In this document: positions 15,544 to 24,887 of the stretch, piece after piece
Numbering within the stretch: the first letter of the stretch is position 1
How the letters are laid out: each line of letters begins with the position of its first letter
Origin: Parahoeflea alexandrii
GTDB taxonomy: Bacteria; Pseudomonadota; Alphaproteobacteria; Rhizobiales; Rhizobiaceae
DNA length: 64,000 nt
Assembly: GCF_024105735.1 (NCBI RefSeq)
Contig: NZ_JAAAML010000004.1
Coordinates: 1-64,000 of the forward strand
Direction: 5' to 3'
Notes under the pieces: generated by a model
What the model was told of the DNA's origin: nothing
The model's database searches: none
What the model saw: the letters and a program-made list of their open reading frames with translations, nothing else
Translations under genes and position numbers: made by a program

Positions 15544-16857
15544 ATGGATCCCGCAACCATTGGCCTGCTCGGCATGGCCCTGATGCTTCTTCTCATCTTC
15601 ATCCACGTGCCCATCGGTGTGGCCATGGGTGTTTCCGGCGTCCTGACATTCGGACTGATCCGCGGCAGTTTTGGACCGGCGCTGTCGCTGTTCGGGACCG
15701 AGACGGTCAGCAAGGTGGCCAGTCTCGAGCTCTCGGTCGTCCCGCTGTTCCTTCTCATGGGGGCCTTCGCCACGTTTGGCGGCCTTTCAGCCGATCTTTA
15801 CCGGATCGCCTACGCCTTCATCGGCCATGTGCGCGGCGGGCTGGCCATTGCGACCATCGGCGGCTGTGCCGGTTTTGGTGCAATCTGCGGATCGTCGATC
15901 GCCACGGCAACCACGATGACCCGTGTTGCCCTCCCCGAGATGATGAACAGGAAATACTCGGAGCGCCTCGCAACGGGTTCCATCGCGGCGGGCGGCACAT
16001 TGGGCATGCTGATCCCGCCTTCGATCATCCTGGTGCTCTACGGTGTGTTGACGGAGCAGTTCGTCAAGACACTGTTCGTGGCGGCGCTGATCCCGGCAGT
16101 GCTCGCGGTCGGCCTGCACATTGTCACGATCATGATCCTGGTCCGCCGCAACCCCGCACTGGCTCCCGAGGGGGACGTTCTGCCCTGGTCGGAAGGTTGG
16201 AAAGCGCTCAAGAACGGGTGGGCTGCGGTCATTCTCATGATCGTGGTCACCGGCGGTATCTATGCCGGCATCTTTTCGGTCAACGAATCCGCCGCCGTGG
16301 GCGCATTTCTTGCCTTCGTGATCGCCGTGGCGCGTCGCCGTCTTTCCTGGCGCGGCTTCTGGGCGGCCCTGCGCGATACAGCGGCAACCACCTCGATGAT
16401 CTACCTGATGATCATCGGCGCCTCTATCTTCACCTATGCCGTGACGCTTTCCGGATTGCCGGAAATCATCGTCAACGGTATCCGCGACACGGGCTTGCCG
16501 GGCATCTGGGTGGTGATCCTGCTGATGGTCATGTACCTGATCCTGGGCGCGATCTTCGACACCATCTCATCCATGGTGATCACCATTCCCTTCGTCTTCC
16601 CCCTGATCCTGAGCTACGGATACGATCCGGTCTGGTGGGGTATCCTTACGGTCATGGTGATCGAGATCGGGATGATCACACCGCCCATCGGCATGAATGT
16701 CTTCGTCATGAAGGCCATGCTGCCCGATACGAAACTCGGCACGATCTATGCCGGCGTGGGTCCGTTCATCCTGGCGGATGTGATCCGGCTGGCCATCCTG
16801 ATTGCATTTCCGGCACTGTCGTTGATGCTCGTCGACTTCTGGGATCTGCCGCGGTAG
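15544..16857 (+). CDS. TRAP transporter large permease (DctM family)
   Basis: This 437-aa protein has about 12 membrane segments. Conserved DctM stretches include 'GVAMGVSGVLTFGLI', 'GTLGMLIPPSIILVLYGVLT' and 'EIGMITPPIGMNVFVMKAM'. It drives sodium- or proton-coupled uptake together with the small permease and binding protein. It is the last gene of the 9.2-16.9 kb operon and is followed by a possible terminator. Confidence 0.92.
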   Translation: MDPATIGLLGMALMLLLIFIHVPIGVAMGVSGVLTFGLIRGSFGPALSLFGTETVSKVASLELSVVPLFLLMGAFATFGGLSADLYRIAYAFIGHVRGGLAIATIGGCAGFGAICGSSIATATTMTRVALPEMMNRKYSERLATGSIAAGGTLGMLIPPSIILVLYGVLTEQFVKTLFVAALIPAVLAVGLHIVTIMILVRRNPALAPEGDVLPWSEGWKALKNGWAAVILMIVVTGGIYAGIFSVNESAAVGAFLAFVIAVARRRLSWRGFWAALRDTAATTSMIYLMIIGASIFTYAVTLSGLPEIIVNGIRDTGLPGIWVVILLMVMYLILGAIFDTISSMVITIPFVFPLILSYGYDPVWWGILTVMVIEIGMITPPIGMNVFVMKAMLPDTKLGTIYAGVGPFILADVIRLAILIAFPALSLMLVDFWDLPR

Positions 16858-16880
16858 CAGGGTCAAAAGTTGGTCCCTGA

Positions 16881-16914
16881 AGGGAACTCCGGGCCTCTCC
16901 GGCCTCCCTGTTTT
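16881..16914 (+). terminator. Possible rho-independent terminator after the TRAP operon
   Basis: AGGGA (16881-16885) pairs with TCCCT (16905-16909), and CCGG (16889-16892) with CCGG (16899-16902). G and TTTT (16911-16914) follow. The stem has internal loops, so strength is uncertain. Confidence 0.4.
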
Positions 16915-17006
16915 CGTGCCGGTGGGAGCAAACCGCCAAAGCCCAAAGACTATGCCGGCTCCGGCAGCAGGCTTTCCACCCGGCCCGCCAAGGCCGAAGT
17001 GGACAC

Positions 17007-18455
17007 CTACATGCTGTGACGAAGGCGCATTTTCAGATGTTTGGGCTGCAGGTAGGTGTCGAGACCTTCGGGCCCCAGTTCACGCCCGAAGCCCGACATC
17101 TTCCAACCGCCGAACGGCGCCTGCAGATCACTGGTGTCGTTGACGTTCACGCCGACGGCGCCGAACTCCATCCGCTCCGCCAGTGACCAGACCCGATCGA
17201 GATCACCGCCGAAGATGTAGGCGGCAAGGCCATATTCCAGGCTGTTGGCGATGGACAGCATCTCGGCGTCGCTCGCAAACGTCGCTATGCCCATCACCGG
17301 CCCGAAGGTCTCCTCGCTCATCGGCAGGCTGTCGAGCGGCGCATCGGCGATGACAGTCGGGCGGTAGAACAGCCCATCGTCAAATCCGCTGCCGGTGGCT
17401 CGGGCACCGCCGGCAATGACACGGCCGCCCTTCGTCACGGCATCGGCAACATGCCGGTCCATCCGCGCGATCACACCGGCGTTCTGGACAGGACCATAGC
17501 CGATCGCGGGATCGAGCCCATCACCGATGACCGTCTCCTCGGTCAGCGATGCAAGGATATCGGCAAACTCCCTGGCAACAGGTGCCGCCACCAGAATGCG
17601 GTTCACGGTGATGCAGATCTGACCCATGTTGGAGAAGCCGCGCCTGTGGGCTGCTCGTGCGGCTTCTTCGAGATCGGCGTCCTCCATCACGACAAAGGGA
17701 GCATGGCCGCCAAGCTCGAGGCAGAGCCGTTTCATGTTGCCCGCAGCGGCGCGCATGATGGCCTGCCCCGCGGGGATCGACGCGGTGGCGGACAGTGCCC
17801 TGATGCGCGGATGCGACGACAGGGCTTCGCCGGCCACCGGCCCGAGGCCCGGAATGTCGGCGATGGTGCCTGCCGGAAAGCCCGCTTCCTGCAGACAATC
17901 GACCACCATGGCAATGGCCAGCGGTGTCTCATGCGGGGACTTGACAATGATCGGGCAACCGGCGGCCAGCGCCGGACCGATCTTCCAGCAGTAGAGATCG
18001 ATGGGATAGTTCCATGGCACGATTGCCGCTACCACCCCGATCGGGTGATAGGTTACGAGGTTGCGGATATTGGGCGCCGAAGCCGGACGGATCGAACCGC
18101 CCACACGCACCGCCTCTTCGGCATAGTAGCGCATGACTTCACAGCCGAAGAGGATCTCCTTGATGTTGTCGGAAACCGGCTTGCCCTGCTCTCGGGTGAG
18201 CAGGCGGGCCATATCGTCGACGCGCTCCTCGATCAATGTGGCGGCCTTGCGCAACATGTCCGCGCGGGTCCGCGCCGGCATCAGCGCAAAGGATGCCGCC
18301 ACTGCCTCGGCGGCATCGACACAGCGGTCGACCACAGCCGCATCCGCCAGCAACGTGGTACCGACTGGTTCGCCATTGGCGGGGTTGACGATCTCGAAGC
18401 GGTCGAGACCGGTGGGGTATTCCCAACGGCCGTTGATGAAAAATCCGCGGTCCAT
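17007..18455 (-). CDS. NAD(P)-dependent aldehyde dehydrogenase
   Basis: A 482-aa ALDH-superfamily enzyme. It has the Rossmann segment 'VVAAIVPWNYPIDLYCWKIG', the glutamate motif LCLELGGHAP and the catalytic Cys in NMGQICITVNR. It oxidises an aldehyde to an acid. It is the last gene of the GntR-led nucleoside operon, starting 1 bp after the SIS gene stop. A sugar-derived aldehyde such as glycolaldehyde or a phosphorylated aldehyde would fit that context, but nothing in the sequence fixes the substrate. Confidence 0.9.
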   Translation of the reverse strand: MDRGFFINGRWEYPTGLDRFEIVNPANGEPVGTTLLADAAVVDRCVDAAEAVAASFALMPARTRADMLRKAATLIEERVDDMARLLTREQGKPVSDNIKEILFGCEVMRYYAEEAVRVGGSIRPASAPNIRNLVTYHPIGVVAAIVPWNYPIDLYCWKIGPALAAGCPIIVKSPHETPLAIAMVVDCLQEAGFPAGTIADIPGLGPVAGEALSSHPRIRALSATASIPAGQAIMRAAAGNMKRLCLELGGHAPFVVMEDADLEEAARAAHRRGFSNMGQICITVNRILVAAPVAREFADILASLTEETVIGDGLDPAIGYGPVQNAGVIARMDRHVADAVTKGGRVIAGGARATGSGFDDGLFYRPTVIADAPLDSLPMSEETFGPVMGIATFASDAEMLSIANSLEYGLAAYIFGGDLDRVWSLAERMEFGAVGVNVNDTSDLQAPFGGWKMSGFGRELGPEGLDTYLQPKHLKMRLRHSM

Positions 18456-18456
18456 C

Positions 18457-19224
18457 TCAGCGTGCCTTCAGCCGGCGCCACAGCTCGGCATAGTTCAGGT
18501 CGTTCTGGGCGTTGGCTGCGGCCTTCTCGGTGGTGTTGGGGCTGACCATGAGATAGGGGTCGCGGCCGGCTTCGGCGACCAGTTCGGCCGTGGTCGAGTT
18601 GATTGCATGGCCGATGGCAATGGCGATGGAAGTCGAGGTTGCGCCGGTCTTGCCCTTCACTCCTTCGATCCCGATCCCTGCATCGCCCAGCGGCACGCCG
18701 GTGTCGATCACCACGTCAGCGATTTCATAAAGCCGCTTGCCACTCGAATGACGCGACGGAACGCTGGAGGAATGCGGCATCGAGGTCACCCCGATCACCT
18801 TCATGCCCTTCTCTTTCGCAGCCACTGCGATGTCGAGCGTCACTGCATTGATGCCGGAATGGGAGAACATCAACATGGTGTCGTCGGGATCGGTCTGATG
18901 GCTGTCAAAAATCGCCTTGCCGTAGCCTTCCTGTGCATGGATGAAGCGGTACTGGCGGGCGCCTGCGTCACCCAGCACCCGGTGGAAGGAGATCATCGAG
19001 CTTTCGACGATGGGGCGAAACCCGGTGACCGTGCCGGTGCGCGGGTACATTTCCATGGCGGCAAAAGATCCATGGCCGGTCCCGAAGGTGAATACCAGCT
19101 TGTCGTCGAGGATTGATCGGGCGCAGACGCGTGCGGCTTCTTCGATTGCATCGGTCTGGGTGTTGATCACCTGGCTCAAACGATCAACGACCGTCTGGAG
19201 ATAGCGCTTGGGCATATCGCTCAT
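18457..19224 (-). CDS. SIS-domain phosphosugar-binding protein (UPF0309-like)
   Basis: A 255-aa sugar-isomerase-fold protein. The N-terminal part has 'LVFTFGTGHGSFAAMEMYPRTG', the phosphate-binding GTGH segment. 'MLMFSHSGINAVTLDIAVAAK' follows, the serine-rich SIS loop. Such proteins bind or isomerise phosphosugars. In this operon it follows the nucleoside phosphorylase and PfkB kinase genes, so a pentose phosphate or bisphosphate is a reasonable ligand. An AAAGGACAAG site precedes the ATG. No close experimentally defined function is recognised. Confidence 0.82.
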   Translation of the reverse strand: MSDMPKRYLQTVVDRLSQVINTQTDAIEEAARVCARSILDDKLVFTFGTGHGSFAAMEMYPRTGTVTGFRPIVESSMISFHRVLGDAGARQYRFIHAQEGYGKAIFDSHQTDPDDTMLMFSHSGINAVTLDIAVAAKEKGMKVIGVTSMPHSSSVPSRHSSGKRLYEIADVVIDTGVPLGDAGIGIEGVKGKTGATSTSIAIAIGHAINSTTAELVAEAGRDPYLMVSPNTTEKAAANAQNDLNYAELWRRLKAR

Positions 19225-19245
19225 TGTTCTTGTCCTTTTGTCTGT

Positions 19246-19980
19246 TCAGCTCGTGATCGCGTCCAGCGCGATATGGAAAAGTTGGTTTTCGCCGCCTTCA
19301 AGCGCCTCGGCGCCAAGCTTCTCCTGGCTCAATGCATCGACGGTGCCGTAACACATGGTGGCGACGGCGAGGCCGAGGTCCTGGCCGGCGGCAAGCAGCG
19401 CAGAAGTCTCCATATCGAGCGCCATCACACCACGCGCGTTCATGTCCTTGCGCATGGCATCCGCGCGGGATGAGCCCTTCGCGTCGATCCCGAACATGTC
19501 GCGATAGAATGCGTCATAGGTGGCGTAGAGGCCGCGGTGCGAGGTCTCGCCTGCAGCGGAGGAGGCTTCCACGAGGGCCGTCACGAGGGCTGCGTCAGCT
19601 GACACCTGCTCGCCTGTCGGCACGCCATAGGCAGGTGATGTTCCGTCAAAGCCTATGGCGGAGTCGGAGATCAGAAACTCGCCCCCGGTTGCAGGCGGAA
19701 AGTACATAGCCGTGCCGATGCGGACGAAGCGCCTGATGCCGAGATCGGCAAATTCGTGCAGCACGATGGTCGCAATCGGCGCCCCCATGCCGAAGGCGAC
19801 AATGCTGACTTTCTTGCCGTTCCACATGCCTGTGACGGTCTTCAGCCCTCGTTTGACCGGCAGGAACACCGGCTCGGCCAGAAGCGCGCCAATCCGCTCG
19901 ACACGGTCGGGATCGCCGACCAGGATTGCGCTGTCTCCCAACTCTTCGGCGCTGTGTCCCGAGTACCAGGCTCGTTTCAT
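19246..19980 (-). CDS. Nucleoside phosphorylase (PNP/uridine phosphorylase family)
   Basis: This 244-aa protein of the PNP_UDP_1 family shows LVGDPDRVERI near the start, 'VSIVAFGMGAPIATIVLHE' and RIGTAMYFPP for phosphate and ribose binding, and MALDMETSALLAAG, the Met-Glu pair that contacts ribose. It should convert a nucleoside and phosphate to base and ribose-1-phosphate. It overlaps the kinase gene by 4 bp and lies in the operon of a nucleoside importer. Base preference is not readable, and pyridine nucleosides are possible. Confidence 0.88.
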   Translation of the reverse strand: MKRAWYSGHSAEELGDSAILVGDPDRVERIGALLAEPVFLPVKRGLKTVTGMWNGKKVSIVAFGMGAPIATIVLHEFADLGIRRFVRIGTAMYFPPATGGEFLISDSAIGFDGTSPAYGVPTGEQVSADAALVTALVEASSAAGETSHRGLYATYDAFYRDMFGIDAKGSSRADAMRKDMNARGVMALDMETSALLAAGQDLGLAVATMCYGTVDALSQEKLGAEALEGGENQLFHIALDAITS

Positions 19981-20813
19981 GATAAGCGTCTCCCTTTGCG
20001 GTCCGCAAGAAGTGCGGCCGCTGCTTTTATTCCTGCGCCGGCGGCCTCCACCGGGTCAGCCCCGGACATTTCCGCAGCGATGTATCCGCCGGCAAAGCTG
20101 TCGCCCGCACCGGTGGTGTCAGCGATATCAATCGGCAGCACGAGCAGCTCCTTCGCTTGCCCCGCAGCAGTGACGACAACGCGATCGCTGCCGCGTGTTT
20201 CGACCAGCACGGCGGCTGTCTTTCCGATAAGCGAGCGTTCCGAGGCCGAATGGAAAATCACGTCCGCCCGTGCGGCCAGTTTTGCGCGAAGCTCCGGCGG
20301 GAAGGCATCCGGGTCGTTCTTCACTGCCCAGTAGAGGCGGGCATCTGCCGGACAGTGTGCGACGATCTCGTCCATCAGATGGTGCGGGCCGACGGCCACG
20401 CAGAGATGGGTTGCCGATGCGATGAGGTCCATCTGCGCCTGGTTCAGGGTTTCGGCCCGGCCCAGCGCCGGATCGTAAAGGCACATGCAGGATCCGTCCG
20501 ACTGGTAGACCAGGAGCGCGGTGGGTGAGCGCAGGCTGTCAACCACACCGATCCCTTCCGTGCCGATCCCCTGTGCGTCAAGCCTGGCGACAAAGCCTTC
20601 GCCCTCAGCCCCCTTGCCGACCCACATGACCGGGGTGGCCTGCTGACCGGCACGAACCGCTGCACCCGATATGTAAGTCGGGCAGCCGCCGGCGCGCGGC
20701 CAAGCCTCCGGGTCACGCGCGGCGATCAGCGTGGTTTTATCCCCCACCGCCTGACCGTCGAGCCCGACCGCGAAATCGAGACTGGCATAACCGGTAACGA
20801 CCAATCTGCTCAT
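19977..20813 (-). CDS. PfkB-family carbohydrate/nucleoside kinase
   Basis: A 278-aa ribokinase-fold kinase. It has the PfkB C-terminal signature ADTTGAGDSFAGGY with the catalytic Asp and the N-terminal substrate segment 'AGGCPTYISGAAVRAG', which is less Asn/Gly-rich than ribokinase. It phosphorylates a sugar or nucleoside with ATP. Ribose, a nucleoside, or ribose-1-phosphate delivered by the coupled phosphorylase are the candidates. Its start overlaps the hydrolase gene by 4 bp. Confidence 0.85.
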   Translation of the reverse strand: MSRLVVTGYASLDFAVGLDGQAVGDKTTLIAARDPEAWPRAGGCPTYISGAAVRAGQQATPVMWVGKGAEGEGFVARLDAQGIGTEGIGVVDSLRSPTALLVYQSDGSCMCLYDPALGRAETLNQAQMDLIASATHLCVAVGPHHLMDEIVAHCPADARLYWAVKNDPDAFPPELRAKLAARADVIFHSASERSLIGKTAAVLVETRGSDRVVVTAAGQAKELLVLPIDIADTTGAGDSFAGGYIAAEMSGADPVEAAGAGIKAAAALLADRKGRRLS

Positions 20814-21367
20814 GCGAGCAGATCCTTTGCGGTCTCAAGGTCCACCACCTTGCCGATGTAGCGATCGATATCCTCGAGTGACGCTTCGCCGAGTTTGGGC
20901 CGGTTGGTGTTGACCGCCGGACCGACAACATTGACCGCGAAACCGTTGGCGAAGGCATCCGTCGCCGTTGCCCGGACGCAGACGTTGGTCTTGACCCCGC
21001 AGATCACCACACGCTTGACGCCCTGTTCATTGAGAAACAGGGCCAGCTCGGTCGCGAAGAACGCCGAATAGCGCCGTTTCGTGATCAGGATTTCCCTGGC
21101 GCGGCCCTGCGGTCCGAAGCCCTCGAAGAACTCGGCATTGAACCCTCCGCTTATGCAGTGCACCGGGAGGCGCGGCTGCTCGAAATCGGCAAAGCCTTCG
21201 CGGTGCCGGTCGCACACGTGGACGATGATTGCGCTGCCTTCTTCCGCTGCGCGGATCAGCGCGCGGACCGGCTCGATCACCTCCGGCGCGACCGGATAAA
21301 AGTTTTCGCCATCGGGATGCAGAAACGAATTCTGCATATCCACCGCGATCAGTGCAGTCTTTGTCAT
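20810..21367 (-). CDS. Isochorismatase-family cysteine hydrolase, nicotinamidase-like
   Basis: The 185-aa protein carries the family triad D10, K97 and C130 (in GVKTNVCVRATATDAF). It also has a nicotinamidase-style metal site: D53 and H55 in VCDRHREG and H70 in LPVHCISG. The spacing closely follows archaeal and bacterial nicotinamidases, in which the 'P-x-H-C' segment is characteristic. Hydrolysis of nicotinamide to nicotinate is the best guess; other amides remain possible. It sits between permease and kinase genes, overlapping each by 4 bp. Confidence 0.75.
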   Translation of the reverse strand: MTKTALIAVDMQNSFLHPDGENFYPVAPEVIEPVRALIRAAEEGSAIIVHVCDRHREGFADFEQPRLPVHCISGGFNAEFFEGFGPQGRAREILITKRRYSAFFATELALFLNEQGVKRVVICGVKTNVCVRATATDAFANGFAVNVVGPAVNTNRPKLGEASLEDIDRYIGKVVDLETAKDLLA

Positions 21368-22251
21368 TGTGTTCTCCTCAGGCTGCGCATCTGGGAAACG
21401 ACCAGAGCGACAAGCACCATAAGATAGGGGAGCGCGCCGATCAGCCGGGGCGGAAGCCCCACGGTCTGCATGCGGATCTGCGCGGCATCGAGCAATCCGA
21501 ACAGCAGACAGGCGGCTGCAGTCTGCCAGGGGCGGTCACGTCCGAAGTAGAAGGCTGCGAGGGCAATAAAGCCGCGTCCTGCAGTCAGGCCCTCGTTGAA
21601 GATGCCGATGGATGCAAGTGCGAGCTGCGCGCCGGCGAGGCCGGCAAAGAAGCCTGCGAAAGCCGTCGAGGCTTCCTGCAGCAGTTTAGGCTTGAGGCCG
21701 ACCGCCAGCATGACAGGTGCGGCGTTTCCGGTTGCGCGGATCCACAGGCCGAAACGTGTCGCACCGAGCAGGAACGGAAGCACCGCAATCGCCAGAACGG
21801 CGAGGATGGTGAGCGGATCGAGATGTGCCAACAACTGGCCGACCACCGGGACGCTCTCGACGGACTGCGGAAACACGTGCGGCAACAGTGCCACGTCCGG
21901 CAGGCGCAAGGTGCCCGACGATCCGTAGGCATAGCTCATCAGAAACCCGATGGCGCCGGCTGCAAGCACATTGAGCCCGAGCCCTGCCGTGATCATGTTG
22001 GCGCCCAGCCGGGTGATGGTCAGCGAGAAGCCATAGCCGATCACCATGCTCACCAGTGCTGCAGCCAGGGTGGCGACAAGCCAGCTGCCGGTGGCAGCCG
22101 AGATAACGATCGCAACAAAGGCTCCGACCAGCATCTTGCCTTCGAGTGCAATGTTGACGATGCCGGCCTGCCGGTTCACCAGGCCGCCGATGGCGGCGAG
22201 AAGAATTGGGGTTGTAAGGACCACGCCGGAGGCAAGGATCTGTTCGATCAT
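21364..22251 (-). CDS. ABC transporter permease, nucleoside type (second permease)
   Basis: A 295-aa BPD_transp_2 membrane protein with about 8-9 helices. It includes 'ALEGKMLVGAFVAIVISAATG' in the first third and 'GLTAGRGFIALAAFYFGR' in the last, both typical of the BMP/NupQ-like permeases that import nucleosides or simple base compounds. It overlaps the neighbouring permease and hydrolase genes by 4 bp each. It forms the channel with the partner permease. Confidence 0.9.
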   Translation of the reverse strand: MIEQILASGVVLTTPILLAAIGGLVNRQAGIVNIALEGKMLVGAFVAIVISAATGSWLVATLAAALVSMVIGYGFSLTITRLGANMITAGLGLNVLAAGAIGFLMSYAYGSSGTLRLPDVALLPHVFPQSVESVPVVGQLLAHLDPLTILAVLAIAVLPFLLGATRFGLWIRATGNAAPVMLAVGLKPKLLQEASTAFAGFFAGLAGAQLALASIGIFNEGLTAGRGFIALAAFYFGRDRPWQTAAACLLFGLLDAAQIRMQTVGLPPRLIGALPYLMVLVALVVSQMRSLRRTQ

Positions 22252-23276
22252 GCTTTCACCCTCCGACGGATACCGATGCGGCCCAGCTCAATCACAGCGA
22301 AGATCATGACAATGCCCTGGATGATGTTCACGAGATCGAGCGGGATATCGGAAAAGAGCTGGATCGTGGTTCCCGCCGAGGCGAGTGCCCCGAAGAGAAT
22401 AGCGCCGATCAGCATGCCCAGCGGCGAGTTGTGGGCCAGCAGTGCGACTGCCATGCCGGTGAACCCGTAGCCGGCGGAGAAACCGTCGGTGAACCGGTGC
22501 AACTGACCAAGCCCGTGCGCGGCGCCGCCCAGTCCGCCAACAATGCCGGACAGTACCATTGCAAGGATGATCGTGCGCTGGACCGAGACACCGACAACCC
22601 GCGAGAACCGGCGGTTCAATCCGACCCAGGCTCCTTCAAGCCCGGCAGGAGTGCGGCGGGTCCAGAAGGCATAGGCAACAAGAACGGCGAGCGCCAGCAG
22701 GAAGCCGCTGTGAAGCGTGCCCGGAGGCATCAAGCGTGACAATTCGGCCGCCTCGTGAACCGGAGGAGTGACGTTGTTGCCGGATTGCCGTGAAAGGAAG
22801 GGACCGTTGACAAGGTACCCCGTGATCGCAACGGCAATGAAATTGAGCATGAGGGTGGATACAACCTCATCGACTTCCAGCCTTGCCAGCAGCCACCCTG
22901 GAATGAACAGCCATGCGGCGCCAAACAGCGCACCGACCGCCAGGCAGATCGGAACCAATGACCATCCAAGCTCTGCGGGGAGGCTGAAACCCGCAACAAC
23001 GGCTGCGAGACCTCCAATGAGAAATGCTCCGTCGACACCGACATTGAACACCCCGGCTCGGAAGCAGATCGCGGTGCCGACGGCGGTGAACAAAAGCGGC
23101 GTTGCGGCCGATAGGGTCGAGGCCAGACGCCGCGGCGATCCAAAGCCCTCGGTCAGCATCAAGGAGAACGTGTCCAGCGGGTTTTCCCCGATGGCCAGCA
23201 ACACAAGGGCGCTGACCAACAGCGCAATCAGCAAGGGAACGGCAAAGCCCAGTCCGCGGTCAAGCCAGTTGCTCAC
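22248..23276 (-). CDS. ABC transporter permease, nucleoside type (first permease)
   Basis: A 342-aa BPD_transp_2 permease with a long N-terminal part and helices through the C-terminus. Its conserved features are 'CFRAGVFNVGVDGAFLIGG' and 'GYGFTGMAVALLAHNSPLGM', family hallmarks of NupP/YufP-type proteins. It overlaps the ATPase gene by 4 bp upstream and the second permease gene by 4 bp downstream, in a chain of six coupled genes. Confidence 0.9.
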   Translation of the reverse strand: MSNWLDRGLGFAVPLLIALLVSALVLLAIGENPLDTFSLMLTEGFGSPRRLASTLSAATPLLFTAVGTAICFRAGVFNVGVDGAFLIGGLAAVVAGFSLPAELGWSLVPICLAVGALFGAAWLFIPGWLLARLEVDEVVSTLMLNFIAVAITGYLVNGPFLSRQSGNNVTPPVHEAAELSRLMPPGTLHSGFLLALAVLVAYAFWTRRTPAGLEGAWVGLNRRFSRVVGVSVQRTIILAMVLSGIVGGLGGAAHGLGQLHRFTDGFSAGYGFTGMAVALLAHNSPLGMLIGAILFGALASAGTTIQLFSDIPLDLVNIIQGIVMIFAVIELGRIGIRRRVKA

Positions 23277-24799
23277 GCACCCACCCCTTCCATGACCATG
23301 AGGCGTCCGATCTCACGCCTGTCGGCATCCGCGTCCAACGCCCCGACAATCCGGCCTTGCGCCATCACCATGATGCGGTCGGACAGCATCTGCAGTTCAT
23401 CCAGTTCCTCTGACACAAGCAGCACCGCGCCGTCGGCATCGCGGAAATCGCGCAAGATGCTGTGGATCGCTGCGATGCCGTTGAGGTCCACGCCCCGGGT
23501 GGGTTGGGAGACGAGAAGCAATTGCGGTGATCCAGCGGTCTCGCGGGCAAAGACGACGCGTTGCTGGTTGCCCCCCGACAGGCTGGCAACCGGGTCACGC
23601 AGCGCGCCATATTTCACGGAAAGCCTATTCAACCGTTCCAGCGCAACGCGTTTCATCGCTCCCCGGTCAACCCACAACCCGTTCGAGATGGGGCTTGCCC
23701 GGTGTGACCCGGCAATGGCGTTTTCTTCGATCGAAGCATCGATTGCGAGCCCCTCATGCCGGCGGTCGGGGCTGATGTACCCCATGCCTGCCGCGCGGCG
23801 ACGCTCCGCGTCCAGACCGCCAAGGTCAATGCCTGCCAGCTCGACACGGCCTTTGGCCTGCCTCAGACCGGACAGCGCTTCCATCAATTCGACCTGGCCA
23901 TTTCCGGCAACACCGGCAAGTCCGACAATCTCGCCCGAATGCACGGCAAACGAGATGTCGTGGAGCGGGTGGGATTTCTCGACAGCCTCGGCCGACAGCC
24001 CTGCAACGTCGAGAACCACCGGGCCGGGCGTTCCGCGCCTGATCTCGCCGCCGACCGGATTGGAACCATCAACGATATGGGAGGCAATCTCTTCTCCGCT
24101 TGTCTCCGCAACCGCTGCGCTGAACGCAATCTTGCCTTGCCGGATGACCGTCACCCGATCGGCGAGCGCCATGACCTCGCCAATCTTGTGACTGATGAAC
24201 AGGATTGCCGTTCCGTCCTCACGAATTCGCCGGACCAGGTCAAAGAGCTCGTTGACCTGCTGCGGTGCAAGCACAGCGGTAGGCTCATCAAGGATCAGAA
24301 TCCTGGATCCGCGACGCAGCAGCCGGATGATTTCGACGAACTGTTGAATGTGAACCGGGGCTGCGCCCGCGCGCCGATGCCAGTCGACCTCAATGCCGAT
24401 GCGTTCGGCCAGTCCCCTGCCCTGCGCCTCGGCCGATTGCCAGTCAATCAGTGCAAAGGCGCCGCGCCCCCATCGCAACGGCTCGTCGCCGAGAACCAGG
24501 TTCTCCAGCAGGCTCAAATCGGGGGCGAGCATGAACTCCTGGTGAACCATGCCGATGCCTTCAGCCAGTGCATCTGCCGGACCGGCAAAGCTCACGTCGC
24601 GGTCCATCACTGTCACATGGCCGCTGTCGGGGCGCTCAATACCCTGAAGCACGCGCATCAGCGTCGACTTTCCAGCACCGTTTTCCCCAACGACGGCATG
24701 GATCTCGCCCGGCCCCACCGACAATGAAATACCCTGGTTTGCCAGTACCGATCCGTAGCTCTTGCGGATTTCGGTGGCGCCGAGCGCAATCCTGGTCAT
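23273..24799 (-). CDS. ABC transporter ATP-binding protein, nucleoside type (duplicated)
   Basis: This 508-aa fused double ATPase has Walker A GENGAGKS and LILDEPTAVL in the first half. The second half has a degenerate P-loop (GVAGNGQVEL), SLSGGNQQRVVFARE and the D-loop region SQPTRGVD. It is the NupO/YufO pattern paired with BMP-family binding proteins. I use the ATG at 24799; a TTG 21 bp upstream is in frame but lacks support. A GC-rich hairpin lies between this gene and the binding-protein gene. Confidence 0.92.
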   Translation of the reverse strand: MTRIALGATEIRKSYGSVLANQGISLSVGPGEIHAVVGENGAGKSTLMRVLQGIERPDSGHVTVMDRDVSFAGPADALAEGIGMVHQEFMLAPDLSLLENLVLGDEPLRWGRGAFALIDWQSAEAQGRGLAERIGIEVDWHRRAGAAPVHIQQFVEIIRLLRRGSRILILDEPTAVLAPQQVNELFDLVRRIREDGTAILFISHKIGEVMALADRVTVIRQGKIAFSAAVAETSGEEIASHIVDGSNPVGGEIRRGTPGPVVLDVAGLSAEAVEKSHPLHDISFAVHSGEIVGLAGVAGNGQVELMEALSGLRQAKGRVELAGIDLGGLDAERRRAAGMGYISPDRRHEGLAIDASIEENAIAGSHRASPISNGLWVDRGAMKRVALERLNRLSVKYGALRDPVASLSGGNQQRVVFARETAGSPQLLLVSQPTRGVDLNGIAAIHSILRDFRDADGAVLLVSEELDELQMLSDRIMVMAQGRIVGALDADADRREIGRLMVMEGVGA

Positions 24800-24827
24800 G
24801 ACATACTCACAACAATCCAATTCTTGT

Positions 24828-24853
24828 GCGGCGGGCCGGAAACGGCCCGCCGC
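24828..24853 (-). other. GC-rich hairpin between BMP binding-protein and ATPase genes
   Basis: GCGGCGGGCCG (24828-24838) and CGGCCCGCCGC (24843-24853) form a perfect 11-bp stem with a 4-nt loop. On the coding (minus) strand the loop reads TTTC and no T-run follows, so a message-stabilising or partial-attenuation role is most likely. Confidence 0.6.
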
Positions 24854-24887
24854 GTTTTGCAGATGATCAAACCGGGGAAGCCAGATT

